This document shows positions 17,782 through 26,099 of a stretch of DNA of 64,000 bases, piece by piece (position 1 is the stretch's first letter; every line of letters starts with the position of its first letter). This stretch comes from Armatimonadota bacterium (lineage in GTDB: Bacteria; Armatimonadota; Fimbriimonadia; Fimbriimonadales; Fimbriimonadaceae): contig JAFDWX010000006.1 of assembly GCA_018268255.1 (NCBI GenBank), forward strand, positions 170,464-234,463, in the 5' to 3' direction. Under the pieces are notes generated by a model that ran no database searches, was not told the origin of the DNA, and was given only the letters and a program-made list of their open reading frames with translations. The translations under genes and the position numbers were made by a program.

Positions 17782-18954
17782 CTAGAACGTAAAATCCTCT
17801 CCAAATTTGTCGAAGTTCTCGCTGAGAATCAGATAGTCAAAGATCGTCACGGCGCCGTCCGCATCCAGATCAGCGTTCGGATCAAAGTTGGCATTTCCTT
17901 CGAACAGGTCGAAGCTGTTGGAGAGAGCCACATAGTCAAATATGGTGACCACGTTGTCACCGTCGATATCGCCGTTGAGAGACAAAGTAACGTAGGGAAT
18001 CGCTCCCAGGCTCAGATCAACGTTAGCGACAACTTTGGCCAGAAAAGTCGAAGTCTTGACCTTGATTTCGTTGATCGGTTCATTTGTTGTCCGAGCAAAC
18101 GAATAGATGCCTTGTGGATTCACGGGAATATTCTCGTGAAATTCCTCCACGGGGCCAGTATCGGGGTCCGTGTACTTGATCGTAACCGTGACTGCTTGCC
18201 GATTGTACGCGGAGTAAGGCGTGCCGTCGTTGTTAACGAGCTTCACCTGTCCCACGGTATTGTGCTCTTCATTGCCTGTAGTGAGTTGCAGCATCGGGGA
18301 GACCGTTGGGGCAAGCGGAGAGCCGGTTTGGTGGTCGAACCCTGTGAGCGTCATCGCGAGGGTGGCTTCATCTGGCGCTACCACAATTCGGATCGGCTTT
18401 CCAGCATTGATTTGGCTTGCTAGGTAGCTCTTGGTATGGGCGTCAAGCGAAAGCGGAATCCGATACATGAATCCATTAAACGAATTCACGTAGCTGTATG
18501 TTGAGACCTCATTCAGGGGCGCAAGTTGATTGCCAAGGCCGGTAGGAAGGGCCGAGACACCTGAGTCGAAAATGAGGGGTGATTTCGGTAGACCGACAGT
18601 CGGGAAGTCCACGCTTTGGTTGAGGTTCGTCGCGGTATCTTCCGTGATGTATATTTTCGCGATGCCCGCTAAGGTGAAAGCCGCAGATGCTTCTCGGACA
18701 TAAAGATTGGCTCCTGTGATGGAGTTCGGATTGGCAATAGACCCAAAGTCGGACGCTCGGAATTCAGCCACCCCATAAGAGGAAAAGCTACCGTTGTTGG
18801 AACCTTCGATGTTCCAAAACCGGATTCCGTTTGCTCCTTGTCTAGGGCCAGCCGGCTGAACGGTAATGTTGTGCCAAGCTTCAGCATTAAAAACGTCGGC
18901 GAACACGCTTCCGCAAGTGATAAATGCAAGTGCGAGAGTACCGTACTTCTTCAT
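17782..18954 (-). CDS. exported protein with C-terminal dockerin-like EF-hand repeats
   Basis: 390 residues. The N-terminus MKKYGTLALAFITCGSVFA is a signal peptide. The middle part resembles a DNRLRE-type beta-sandwich (GVAEFRASDFGS, LYVREASAAFTLAG), a domain often found in surface proteins, followed by a beta-rich linker. The last 65 residues hold two copies of a 12-residue calcium-binding loop: DIDGDNVVTIFDY with LSNSFD, and DLDADGAVTIFDY with LSENFD. This is a dockerin-like pair. The ATG at 18954 is preceded by GGAG at six bases; an upstream in-frame ATG would add ten charged residues before the signal peptide. Related tags end the protein at 44733-46520 and make up the small protein at 63279-63431. 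Confidence 0.82.
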   Translation of the reverse strand: MKKYGTLALAFITCGSVFADVFNAEAWHNITVQPAGPRQGANGIRFWNIEGSNNGSFSSYGVAEFRASDFGSIANPNSITGANLYVREASAAFTLAGIAKIYITEDTATNLNQSVDFPTVGLPKSPLIFDSGVSALPTGLGNQLAPLNEVSTYSYVNSFNGFMYRIPLSLDAHTKSYLASQINAGKPIRIVVAPDEATLAMTLTGFDHQTGSPLAPTVSPMLQLTTGNEEHNTVGQVKLVNNDGTPYSAYNRQAVTVTIKYTDPDTGPVEEFHENIPVNPQGIYSFARTTNEPINEIKVKTSTFLAKVVANVDLSLGAIPYVTLSLNGDIDGDNVVTIFDYVALSNSFDLFEGNANFDPNADLDADGAVTIFDYLILSENFDKFGEDFTF

Positions 18955-19128
18955 TTCATGCTCCAATTTCTCGAACATATCCAATGTATCGGCTTCAGGT
19001 TAGGAGCATGTTAACGTGAGGATAAGATGTCCTTAACAATGGCCCTTGCCCGCAGATATACGAGGAAACTGTCTTGGCCAATCCTCCAGGAGTTGAACCA
19101 AGCCGGAGGAATATTGTATGGTGTCTCC

Positions 19129-19626
19129 ATGAAGACCAAGCTGGTCCCTGTCGTTCTGTTTCTGCTTGGCATCGCAATAGCTACTGCCGGACCGACAAAG
19201 GCGAAGCCGCCAGCGACCAAGATAGTCGGCTGCATCCAGTGCGGAGTTGCCCAAAAGGGAACGGGGCAATGCGCCACGTGTGCAGCCGGGAAGGTCTGTA
19301 AAGAGTGCAAGTCTAGCAAGCCAACGACTGCCGCATGTAAGAACTGTGGAAAATGTGCCAAAGACGGCCGTAAGCTCATCCCCATTCACGGAAAGGAAAG
19401 CTACGGATGCATTAAGTGCCAACTGGCGGGCGACACCACTGGAACCTGCCCCAAATGCTATGGCAAGACTCAGCCCGTTGTGCTCACATACCTTTGTCGC
19501 AAATGCGAATTGTCCAGCGACAAGGCGGGCAAGTGTCCAAAGTGCAAAGGCATTCTGAGCAAGAAGGTCATGGTCCTCTTGGATCCGAATTCGAAAAAGC
19601 CATCCATGTCGGCTGGCAGAGGCTAG
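19129..19626 (+). CDS. exported cysteine-rich zinc-ribbon protein
   Basis: 165 residues. A clear signal peptide (LVPVVLFLLGIAIATAG) is followed by about 18 cysteines arranged as CxxC knuckles: CIQCG, CATC, CKEC, CKNCGKC, CIKC, CPKC, CRKC and CPKC. Such spacing suggests four or five zinc ribbons or a related metal-binding fold in an exported protein, which is unusual because exported cysteines usually form disulfides. A TTG at 19114 in the same frame lies just behind a GGAGGA ribosome site and might be the real start. An out-of-frame four-codon ORF (ATG at 19118) sits between and shares ATGA with the chosen start. The 3' end overlaps the DUF6157 gene by 4 bases. Confidence 0.72.
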   Translation: MKTKLVPVVLFLLGIAIATAGPTKAKPPATKIVGCIQCGVAQKGTGQCATCAAGKVCKECKSSKPTTAACKNCGKCAKDGRKLIPIHGKESYGCIKCQLAGDTTGTCPKCYGKTQPVVLTYLCRKCELSSDKAGKCPKCKGILSKKVMVLLDPNSKKPSMSAGRG

Positions 19627-20024
19627 GTTCTCTTATTTCGCATCGCACGCACCTGCTGCAAATTGGAGCTACAGGAAAGACGTTTGTATTCCTCTGATCC
19701 CGACGGTACAAGCGCCACCTTGCCGTTCTCGTCGAGGTGAAACCCCCAGCCATGGCTTTTGGCGAGTGGTGATGCTCTCAGGCAAGCCTGCCCTTTTGAG
19801 AAAAACTCATCGCGTGAGTCAGGAGTCTCATCTATCCCACGGCGCAGACAATGGACCCGAAACAGAAGGTCATCGGACGTGAACGAGTACGGATTGGAAT
19901 CAAGCAACTCAAACTCAAGCTGAGCGACGGACGGAGGATCACGTAAGATCGGAACTTTTGCCGTAGCAGTCGGCGAGTCCTCGGCAATCGCGATGAACGT
20001 GTTCAGATAATTAGTGCTGTGCAT
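19623..20024 (-). CDS. DUF6157 family protein
   Basis: 133 residues. The sequence follows the DUF6157 pattern closely: MHSTNYLNTFIAIAEDSP at the start, QLEFELLDSNPYSFTSDD in the middle, then FFSKGQACLRASPLAKSHGW and a C-terminal RAMRNKR. This is a conserved soluble family of unknown function. The start is ATG 20024, chosen because the family begins there; the frame extends upstream inside the next gene without homology. Only 4 bases separate it from the stop of the alpha-galactosidase-like gene, so it is probably co-transcribed with the sugar genes, although a link to sugar use is not established. Confidence 0.85.
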   Translation of the reverse strand: MHSTNYLNTFIAIAEDSPTATAKVPILRDPPSVAQLEFELLDSNPYSFTSDDLLFRVHCLRRGIDETPDSRDEFFSKGQACLRASPLAKSHGWGFHLDENGKVALVPSGSEEYKRLSCSSNLQQVRAMRNKRT

Positions 20025-20028
20025 TCTC

Positions 20029-21723
20029 TTAGTCTGCGTAAGGCCACGCACCACCCTCATCAAACCAGTCGAACGTAACCACTTTGTCCCGCAGTTTCCA
20101 CTCCTTAGGCGAGTTGCTCCTCTTCCAATCGAGAGGCTCGCCCAGCGGTTGTGGTTTCGAAGCAACATCGAGGGCATAGCTCAGAGCGGTTCGATGCTTG
20201 GGCTCGATGACGCTCGGTTCAATCGAGGTGAACAAAGCGGTACCGCTTTCCGCCACAAGTTTGAGAAATCCCTCGACCAAGTTCCACGGCAGGCTTTGGG
20301 TGACGGCGACGATATCTGGATCGGCGGCGAAAAATGTGTTGTGCTGAGCCGCTCGAAATGCAAGAGTGTTGACTCCCATGCGCCGGGTCCGATCCCACGA
20401 CCTCCCGCTCGTGTCATCACCGGTTCTTTGGAGTTCGTGGCTACCTGCTGCCAAATGCCCAATGGTGTTGCAACCAATTAGCAGAGCATTTCCAGAAGCA
20501 TCTCGGATGTGCTGATAGAGATCGAGAATGACTTCCGCAGTGGTCTTGGTTTTATCATGGAAATTCCATCCGTCATTGGTCATGTTCGGACCCATTTGAA
20601 ATCCCCATTTACCGCAGATGTCAAACGTGGTGAAGTCGTGTTTGATCATCTCGAACCCCCAGTCAACAAACCGTTTGAAGTGGGTAGCTACGTGCTCCTG
20701 GGTAAAAGGGTGTGTCGGATCAAGATACGATTTTGACCTCGCGAGTCGGTACTCATCACCTGTACCGTCGAGCGGAGTGAGCGGTCGAAACCAGATTCCC
20801 GGTCGGATCTTCTCGGCTTTCAGTTTGGCAGCCACCTCTCCCATATCGCCGAACTTGGGATTGCCCACCCACGGACCATAGCCGAATTTGCCCTTGTAGG
20901 GACCCATCGCCCAGCCCTCGTCGATAACCGAATAGGGGCGGTTTGACTGATTCGGCGAGAGTTCGGAAATGAGTTTGCTTACTCCAAGAATAAGCTCTGC
21001 ACTGCTGTCGCCGTACGCGTAATCCCAGTCGTTCGTCCCGTAGGGAGTGTGGTCTGCAAGGCGAGGCTTTGGGCACATCATCTTGCAGAATGCACGTTGG
21101 GTAGCGAACGAGCTTTCGCCTTCCTCTCCGCGGCGACACAGGACCTCTGCCACCAGGAGTTGCCGAGAGCCGAGCTGGACTGGATTTCCGCCATTCCGAA
21201 CGTCGGACCAGAGTGAGATACCTTCGTCATCACACGCCCAGAAGCAGAGCGACTTGCAACCAGTCTTAACTCCATAGGCGTGAGTGCCTGCCTCGTCTTC
21301 AGCCAAGAAGTACCAAGGCATAACTCGGTTGGGTTCCAAGCTGCGCCAGCCTAGATCACCATAGGACCGCTCCCAATGGTCACCCAAAAAGCGTGTGGCA
21401 ACAGACAAATCGCCTTTCCACCGAAATTGAAGACGGCTGACGTTTCCGCCGGAACTAAGATACAGAAGCGTTCCGCCGCGGGTCGGCTTAATTTCAATTT
21501 CTACACCGTCTCCGGTCCACTTTAACTCACCATTCCGCTGAAGGCGAATCTCTGCTTCGTTCGAGAATGCGCGAACGAGATCAGGTGCACGGAGCAGATC
21601 GACAAAACTGGAATGTGCTTTCATGGTGGGCTTTGGAATGGCACCCAGCGCGGGAAGAATGCCAGCAGCGGCGGCTCCAGCAAGCAGATCGCGTCGAGTC
21701 ATGGAGGTGGTAGGGTCGTTCAC
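20029..21723 (-). CDS. alpha-galactosidase-like glycoside hydrolase (clan GH-D), Tat-exported
   Basis: 564 residues. The N-terminus has a twin-arginine signal (TRRDLLAGAAAAGI), so the enzyme is probably exported folded. An N-terminal beta-sandwich (about 40-220) precedes a TIM barrel. The barrel shows clan GH-D landmarks: VIDEGWAMG, PGIWFRPL, the nucleophile segment MIKHDFTTFD and the acid/base segment RTGDDTSGRSWDRTRR. This fits GH36/GH27 alpha-galactosidases or a close relative; alpha-N-acetylgalactosaminidase activity is an alternative. It follows a GH32 gene on the same strand with 13 bases between them. Together they could hydrolyse raffinose-family sugars, which carry both linkages. Confidence 0.85.
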   Translation of the reverse strand: MNDPTTSMTRRDLLAGAAAAGILPALGAIPKPTMKAHSSFVDLLRAPDLVRAFSNEAEIRLQRNGELKWTGDGVEIEIKPTRGGTLLYLSSGGNVSRLQFRWKGDLSVATRFLGDHWERSYGDLGWRSLEPNRVMPWYFLAEDEAGTHAYGVKTGCKSLCFWACDDEGISLWSDVRNGGNPVQLGSRQLLVAEVLCRRGEEGESSFATQRAFCKMMCPKPRLADHTPYGTNDWDYAYGDSSAELILGVSKLISELSPNQSNRPYSVIDEGWAMGPYKGKFGYGPWVGNPKFGDMGEVAAKLKAEKIRPGIWFRPLTPLDGTGDEYRLARSKSYLDPTHPFTQEHVATHFKRFVDWGFEMIKHDFTTFDICGKWGFQMGPNMTNDGWNFHDKTKTTAEVILDLYQHIRDASGNALLIGCNTIGHLAAGSHELQRTGDDTSGRSWDRTRRMGVNTLAFRAAQHNTFFAADPDIVAVTQSLPWNLVEGFLKLVAESGTALFTSIEPSVIEPKHRTALSYALDVASKPQPLGEPLDWKRSNSPKEWKLRDKVVTFDWFDEGGAWPYAD

Positions 21724-21736
21724 TTCACATTCAAAG

Positions 21737-23062
21737 CTACCTCGGAACGCCTTCCATCTGAATGGTGTGGGCAGACATCGAGCCTTTCCAAATACCTTTG
21801 ATTTTCACTTTCACGCCGAACTCCGTTTGAGCAGTGGGTAGAGCGAACATCGGCATCCAAAACTCTCCTCGCTGGAGGTAGATGTCGGCGGTTGCCGTGT
21901 CTCCCATGGCGCGCAGCTCCAGGTCCTTAGATGGGCTAAGCGTTAGGGTCCTTCCGAGGCATTCGAAAATGCGCGATTTTGCATCAAACTTTGCCGGAAT
22001 TCCGTTCAATTCGAACTCAATGGAACCGGTATCGGGAATCGTCCACTTCCCGGAGAAGTCGAAAATTGGGCTTCGACCGGCAAACATTCCGTCGACTTCG
22101 GACAATTTCTTTCGCCGGAGCTTGTTGACCTCAGCCACGGGCCAGAAACACAAGGTGGGCCCTTCCGCCGTGGTCCTCAGCGAGAGTTCGTTTGGGAGTC
22201 CCAATTCCTGGTTCCACGGGCAGTTCGGGAACTCCGCTCCTCGATACCAAGCGATCTGGATCGTCCTGCCCTTCGGAGCGTTGCTATAGGTCTGAGCGGC
22301 GTACCCGGTGTTGCCAAATGCCGAATGCCGTACGGCAGAACTGGGCGTGAACGTCACACCATCGAACTGTCCGACTTGATAATCGCCACCGGCTGCCCAA
22401 AAGACCCACATCATCTTGTTCTTATCGCCGTCCAGGGGAAGTTGAAAGAGGTCTGGACACTCGGACGAGCCGGGGAGACGCAATTCAGAGAGCCGCCGCC
22501 ATGTTTTTAGGTCGTCGGATCCCAGAATTGCGAACCGATCTTCGTTAAGATAAAGCACCATCATCCACCGTTTGGTTGGCGCATGCCAAAACACTTTGGG
22601 GTCGCGGTTCTCCGCCTCGATGTGCGTGACAATCGGGTTCAAGTCCAGCTTCGCAAAGGTCTTCCCCTCGGAACTGTGCGCCAGACATTGGGTGAACCGC
22701 CTATCCTTGGATAGGTCGCTAGTTCCCCCGGCCGCAGTATAGACGAGCACCATCGCATCCTTGCCGAATCCACCGGAGTTGAAGGAGTCGATCACGGCAG
22801 AACCCGAGAAAATGGTTCCGAGACGGTCCGGTTCTAGGGCATTTGGATGATGCTCCCAATGAAACAGGTCGCGGCTTGTGGCGTGCCCCCACGTCATATT
22901 TCCCCACTGGGTGCCAAACGGGTTGTGCTGGTAGAAAAGATGGTAAATGCCGTCTTTATAGACCAACCCGTTGGGATCGTTGAGCCATCCACTGGGAGCC
23001 GTGAAGTGCAGTTTTGGCCGGAGTTCCTCAGGCGAAATGGCTCCGTCGAACGCAGTCAACAT
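21737..23062 (-). CDS. glycoside hydrolase family 32 (beta-fructosidase)
   Basis: 441 residues. This enzyme cleaves beta-fructosidic bonds in sucrose, raffinose or fructans. Catalytic landmarks are SGWLNDPNGLVYKDG with the nucleophile Asp29, AENRDPKVFWH with the transition-state Asp, and SSECPDLFQLP with the acid/base Glu. A C-terminal beta-sandwich follows (EFELNGIPAKFDAKSR). I see no clear signal peptide, so it may act in the cytoplasm, or its true start may lie elsewhere. It appears to be the first gene of the sugar operon with the alpha-galactosidase-like gene and the DUF6157 gene. No transporter or regulator is adjacent. Confidence 0.92.
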   Translation of the reverse strand: MLTAFDGAISPEELRPKLHFTAPSGWLNDPNGLVYKDGIYHLFYQHNPFGTQWGNMTWGHATSRDLFHWEHHPNALEPDRLGTIFSGSAVIDSFNSGGFGKDAMVLVYTAAGGTSDLSKDRRFTQCLAHSSEGKTFAKLDLNPIVTHIEAENRDPKVFWHAPTKRWMMVLYLNEDRFAILGSDDLKTWRRLSELRLPGSSECPDLFQLPLDGDKNKMMWVFWAAGGDYQVGQFDGVTFTPSSAVRHSAFGNTGYAAQTYSNAPKGRTIQIAWYRGAEFPNCPWNQELGLPNELSLRTTAEGPTLCFWPVAEVNKLRRKKLSEVDGMFAGRSPIFDFSGKWTIPDTGSIEFELNGIPAKFDAKSRIFECLGRTLTLSPSKDLELRAMGDTATADIYLQRGEFWMPMFALPTAQTEFGVKVKIKGIWKGSMSAHTIQMEGVPR

Positions 23063-23096
23063 GGTCTCAGGTTACCAGCGTAACGGCGCCTCACCC

Positions 23097-23136
23097 AAAA
23101 CGAAGTGCGCCTGTCAACCGAAGTTCACAGGCGCAC
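23097..23136 (-). terminator. rho-independent terminator of the pilin-like gene
   Basis: A perfect 10-bp stem (GTGCGCCTGT / ACAGGCGCAC) with a 12-base loop is followed on the minus strand by TTCGTTTT. It lies about 25 bases after the stop of the pilin-like gene and before the GH32 start. Confidence 0.8.
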
Positions 23137-23160
23137 CGAAAGTCACCGATGCTCGGGGAT

Positions 23161-24090
23161 TTATTGACCCCAGTCGCGCGACCAGCCCTGGTTGTTGGTG
23201 AGGGCACCGCGCCATCGACCCGTGTTCACCTTGTTCGAGTACAGCGTATTCGTGGCGACAACCTTTACGTGTGAATCCGCATATGAAACTACCGTCTTGG
23301 CACCCGTGAGAAGTCGGAGGTCGTCGTTCGTAAAGTGATCTCGATCAGCTGGTCCGGCTCCCGCATTGAGGTTGGCAACCGTTTCCAGCGTCCCGTTCGT
23401 GTACAGCTTGCCATCTCCGAGGTCGGCCGGTCCCCAAATTGCAACGAAAGCTGCTGAGCCGCCGATACCGGTGATGTACATCGGTGGTCGGCAGAGGATG
23501 TTGCCATCCGCGAACGCAAGAGTCTGAGCTGGATTTGCCAACACCGACGACGAAGCCGGAGTGTTATAGGATGCGTCAGCGAACTCCTGATACTTCGACG
23601 CGGCTCGAGTTTGGCAGGAAGCCGGCGCGTACGGGCTGGAGCAGGCGGAATAGCCTCCCAAAGTGTAGTAATTGTATGCGTACAAATACTTCGAGTTCTT
23701 GAAGAAGCCCTTGCTCAGCGGACTTGCCCAGATGTCCTTCATCTCGCCAGACTTATCCTTGAGCCCACTCTTGATGTATGGGTTCAGCATATTGGGATAC
23801 ATATAACGGAGCCCGAACATCGAGCCGTCGTCCCAATTGATATCTGTACCTTCCTTGGCGCACGTGACGTAGTTGCAGTCTTTGCCGCTGGACCAAGGGA
23901 CCCACATGTCGTCGTTGTCGTTCATGTAGATCTGGTTACCCATGTTGATGTTCTTCAGGTTGTTGATATCAGCAGTTTGTTTCGCCGCCACTTTCGCCTG
24001 AGCAAAAACAGGGAACAGAATCGCTGCGAGGATCGCGATGATTGCGATCACAACGAGCAACTCGATAAGGGTAAATGCGTTTCTCTTCAC
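23161..24090 (-). CDS. DUF1559-type pilin-like (pseudopilin) protein with prepilin leader
   Basis: 309 residues from a GTG start at 24090, which is preceded by GGAGGA at six bases; the frame continues upstream for 63 codons without a better site. A very short leader is followed by the prepilin signature [18 protein letters not shown] and the [13 protein letters not shown] extension seen in Armatimonadota and planctomycete proteins. The rest is the DUF1559 domain, with [11 protein letters not shown] early and a C-terminal H-x-G-like block ([14 protein letters not shown]). Proteins of this class are processed like type II secretion pseudopilins. The cell may encode many paralogues; this copy has no secretion genes beside it. 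Confidence 0.88.
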   Translation of the reverse strand: MKRNAFTLIELLVVIAIIAILAAILFPVFAQAKVAAKQTADINNLKNINMGNQIYMNDNDDMWVPWSSGKDCNYVTCAKEGTDINWDDGSMFGLRYMYPNMLNPYIKSGLKDKSGEMKDIWASPLSKGFFKNSKYLYAYNYYTLGGYSACSSPYAPASCQTRAASKYQEFADASYNTPASSSVLANPAQTLAFADGNILCRPPMYITGIGGSAAFVAIWGPADLGDGKLYTNGTLETVANLNAGAGPADRDHFTNDDLRLLTGAKTVVSYADSHVKVVATNTLYSNKVNTGRWRGALTNNQGWSRDWGQ

Positions 24091-24308
24091 CAAGAGTCCT
24101 CCAATACACAAGTCAACGGAAATTCCAGAAGGGTCACCGATGAGTGATTCACTATACACCGCAATCGCGCCATTCGCAGGGACTTTGTCCCAGGTTTGGG
24201 CCGTTTTCGCCGGATGATTCAACTGAAATCGTTTCCACCCGAGCTTGGAATTGCTTGAATTCCTGCAAGAGGGAGACAAATTCGTAAAGCGTCGTGTATT
24301 ATTCCAAA

Positions 24309-24322
24309 TGGTTAATTAACCA
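24309..24322. promoter_or_regulatory. palindromic operator, probable ArsR autoregulation site
   Basis: A perfect 14-bp palindrome (TGGTTAATTAACCA) ends ten bases before the arsR start. A TATTAT just upstream (24297-24302) could be the -10 element, so a bound regulator would block the promoter. GGTTAATTAACC-like sites are a common form for ArsR-type dimers. Confidence 0.65.
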
Positions 24323-24331
24323 AAAGGAAAA

Positions 24332-24670
24332 ATGATTCAAGATCAGCTTTCGAGCACATTCGCGGCGCTTTCGGACCCCACCCGAAGGGCAATTCTTTCT
24401 CGGCTTGCTGAGAAGGAGTGCAACGTCAAGGATCTGGCTGAACCGTTTAGGATCAGCGCGCCAGCCATTACCAAGCATCTTAAGGTGTTGGAATCGGCGG
24501 GCTTGATCGAGCGATCGCGCCAAGCACAGTTCCGGCCGTGCAAGCTCAATCCCGAACCGCTTAAGCAAGCGGCGAGCTATATCGAGACGTACCGGAAGTT
24601 TTGGGAAACTTCGTTGGACCAACTAGAAGCCTATCTTGAATCGATTGTTCCATCAGAGGAGAAACCATGA
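24332..24670 (+). CDS. ArsR family transcriptional regulator
   Basis: 112 residues. This is a winged-helix dimer with the ArsR pattern: FAALSDPTRRAILSRLAEKE, then the recognition helix region SAPAITKHLKVLESAGLIERS. No cluster of cysteines is present near the recognition helix, so it is unlikely to sense metals and probably belongs to the group of ArsR proteins that pair with SRPBCC genes. It starts with a good AGGA ribosome site and overlaps the next gene by 4 bases (ATGA). The palindrome immediately upstream fits autoregulation. The signal is unknown. Confidence 0.9.
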   Translation: MIQDQLSSTFAALSDPTRRAILSRLAEKECNVKDLAEPFRISAPAITKHLKVLESAGLIERSRQAQFRPCKLNPEPLKQAASYIETYRKFWETSLDQLEAYLESIVPSEEKP

Positions 24671-25155
24671 GCAACCACAAACTTGAATTCACCTTTCCGA
24701 GCGATACCGAGATCTTAATGACTCGAAAGTTTGATTTCCCGAAGGATCGGGTCTATGAAGCTTTTGCCGACCACGAAACTCATCGGCACTGGTTGGGCTG
24801 TGGGATGGGTACATGCCTGGAAAGCTACGGAAAGCCCGAGGTCGGCGAGCCCTGGAGCTTCAAGATGGACATGGGTGAGATGGGTCAGTTCCATTGTTTT
24901 GGACAGTGCCTAGAAGCGGTGCCAAACGAGAAATTTGTTCGAACATTCGTTTACAACGTCCCAGAAATACGCGAGCAGGCGTCAGTAGAGGCAGCTACGT
25001 TCTCAGAGGAGAACGGTACGACAACTCTGCAAATCCGAGTACGACATCTTACGAAGGAGAACCGCGACGGACACTTCAACTCAGGGATGGAGCAGGGCGC
25101 AGTTGCCAGCTATGATTCGCTGGAGAAATTCCTTGAAGGGAGTTTGGTGAACTAA
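24667..25155 (+). CDS. SRPBCC (AHSA1-like) domain protein
   Basis: 162 residues. AHSA1/START-like fold: KFDFPKDRVYEAFADHETH at the start, HRHWLGCG in the second helix region, and a C-terminal helix SGMEQGAVASYDSLEKFLE. These domains form a hydrophobic cavity that binds small ligands, and pairs with an ArsR regulator are common. No catalytic residues can be named. The gene overlaps arsR by 4 bases and is followed by the second SRPBCC gene without a gap, so the three are one operon. Confidence 0.86.
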   Translation: MSNHKLEFTFPSDTEILMTRKFDFPKDRVYEAFADHETHRHWLGCGMGTCLESYGKPEVGEPWSFKMDMGEMGQFHCFGQCLEAVPNEKFVRTFVYNVPEIREQASVEAATFSEENGTTTLQIRVRHLTKENRDGHFNSGMEQGAVASYDSLEKFLEGSLVN

Positions 25156-25578
25156 ATGCCAGAGGCAGTCATCGAGCGCAATTTGCGCCATCCGGTCTCA
25201 ACAGTCTTTGAGGCTTTCACCAACCCAGAGATGTTAAAAAAGTGGTTGCCGCCGGACCATTTCACATGTTCGGAAGTTGTGTTTGAATCTCGTGTGGGCG
25301 GAGCGGTGAAGGTCGTCTTCCAAGACAAAGACGGGAATGAGGCCGTGGCTTTGGGAGAGGTTACAGAATTCCAGCCCGACGGTCTGTACGAATACGTTGC
25401 GTCAACACGTTATCTCGGAACGATCAACGAAAACATCCGCACCCGTATCGAGTTTGAAGCGATTCCGGACGGAACTGCCCTTCGAGTTCGAGTTTTTTCC
25501 GAAGATCCTGAGTTCGCGAAAAACTGCACGGTCGGTTGGAACCAAAGCCTGGACAACTTCGAATCAGTGATAGCTTAG
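25156..25578 (+). CDS. SRPBCC (AHSA1-like) domain protein
   Basis: 140 residues, a second and divergent copy of the fold: RNLRHPVSTVFEAFTNPEML, KKWLPPDHF and the C-terminal GWNQSLDNFESVIA. It starts at the first base after the stop of the previous gene and probably relies on coupled translation. Together with its neighbour it may bind a lipid-like or aromatic ligand, but this is unknown. A long inverted repeat follows. Confidence 0.85.
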   Translation: MPEAVIERNLRHPVSTVFEAFTNPEMLKKWLPPDHFTCSEVVFESRVGGAVKVVFQDKDGNEAVALGEVTEFQPDGLYEYVASTRYLGTINENIRTRIEFEAIPDGTALRVRVFSEDPEFAKNCTVGWNQSLDNFESVIA

Positions 25579-25582
25579 AATC

Positions 25583-25625
25583 CACCTTTTTGGTCCTGGA
25601 ATGACCGATTCCAGGACCAAAGGTG
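25583..25625. terminator. convergent inverted repeat, probable bidirectional terminator
   Basis: A near-perfect stem (GGTCCTGGAAT / ATTCCAGGACC in its core, extended by CACCTTT / AAAGGTG with two unpaired bases) around the loop gaccg lies between the ends of the ArsR operon and the DinB gene. T-runs are short, so its efficiency is uncertain. Confidence 0.7.
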
Positions 25626-25627
25626 TC

Positions 25628-26089
25628 TCACCAATGCCAAGCGTCATCGCCGAGCAAGGTCTGCATAAAATTCAACTGACCGCTGTGGTACCAAAGATGA
25701 AGAGCAGCGAATCGGCATCGCTCGAACCTATTGGTAGGGCTGCCGTCGTCCAAGATCGATTCCATAAACTGCTCTTCCGAAAATCCTTCAAGGGTTGCCA
25801 GGAATTTGTCGGTGGACTCCTTAAAGGCTGTAACGATAGTCTCCTTGCAAGCAAATCCCTCGGGTGCTTTGATCCATCCGCCATCGGGCCACTCGAACGG
25901 AGTTTCACCACGAATGACCATCCCGATGTGGTCATTTACCATGTTGACTTCGGTGACGATATCGGCCACAGTTCGGCTCTTGCCCCCAAAGTCCTTGGAA
26001 AAGGCGTCTTCGGGTAGGGCCTCAAGATCCTTCGTAAAAACACCGACCGCGCTCTTCACCACTCCTATTGCAATGGGTTTGATTTCCAT
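25628..26089 (-). CDS. DinB-like (four-helix, YfiT superfamily) protein
   Basis: 153 residues. Helical bundle of the DinB superfamily, in which three histidines bind a metal: VNDHIGM in the second helix and LHLWYHSGQLNF in the last. The family includes thiol-dependent S-transferases and many uncharacterised proteins. The ATG precedes MEIKPIAIG. Its stop is next to the bidirectional terminator. A second DinB-like gene lies upstream on the same strand, 10 bases away, so the two are probably co-transcribed. Confidence 0.85.
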   Translation of the reverse strand: MEIKPIAIGVVKSAVGVFTKDLEALPEDAFSKDFGGKSRTVADIVTEVNMVNDHIGMVIRGETPFEWPDGGWIKAPEGFACKETIVTAFKESTDKFLATLEGFSEEQFMESILDDGSPTNRFERCRFAALHLWYHSGQLNFMQTLLGDDAWHW

Positions 26090-26099
26090 GGGCTTGATC

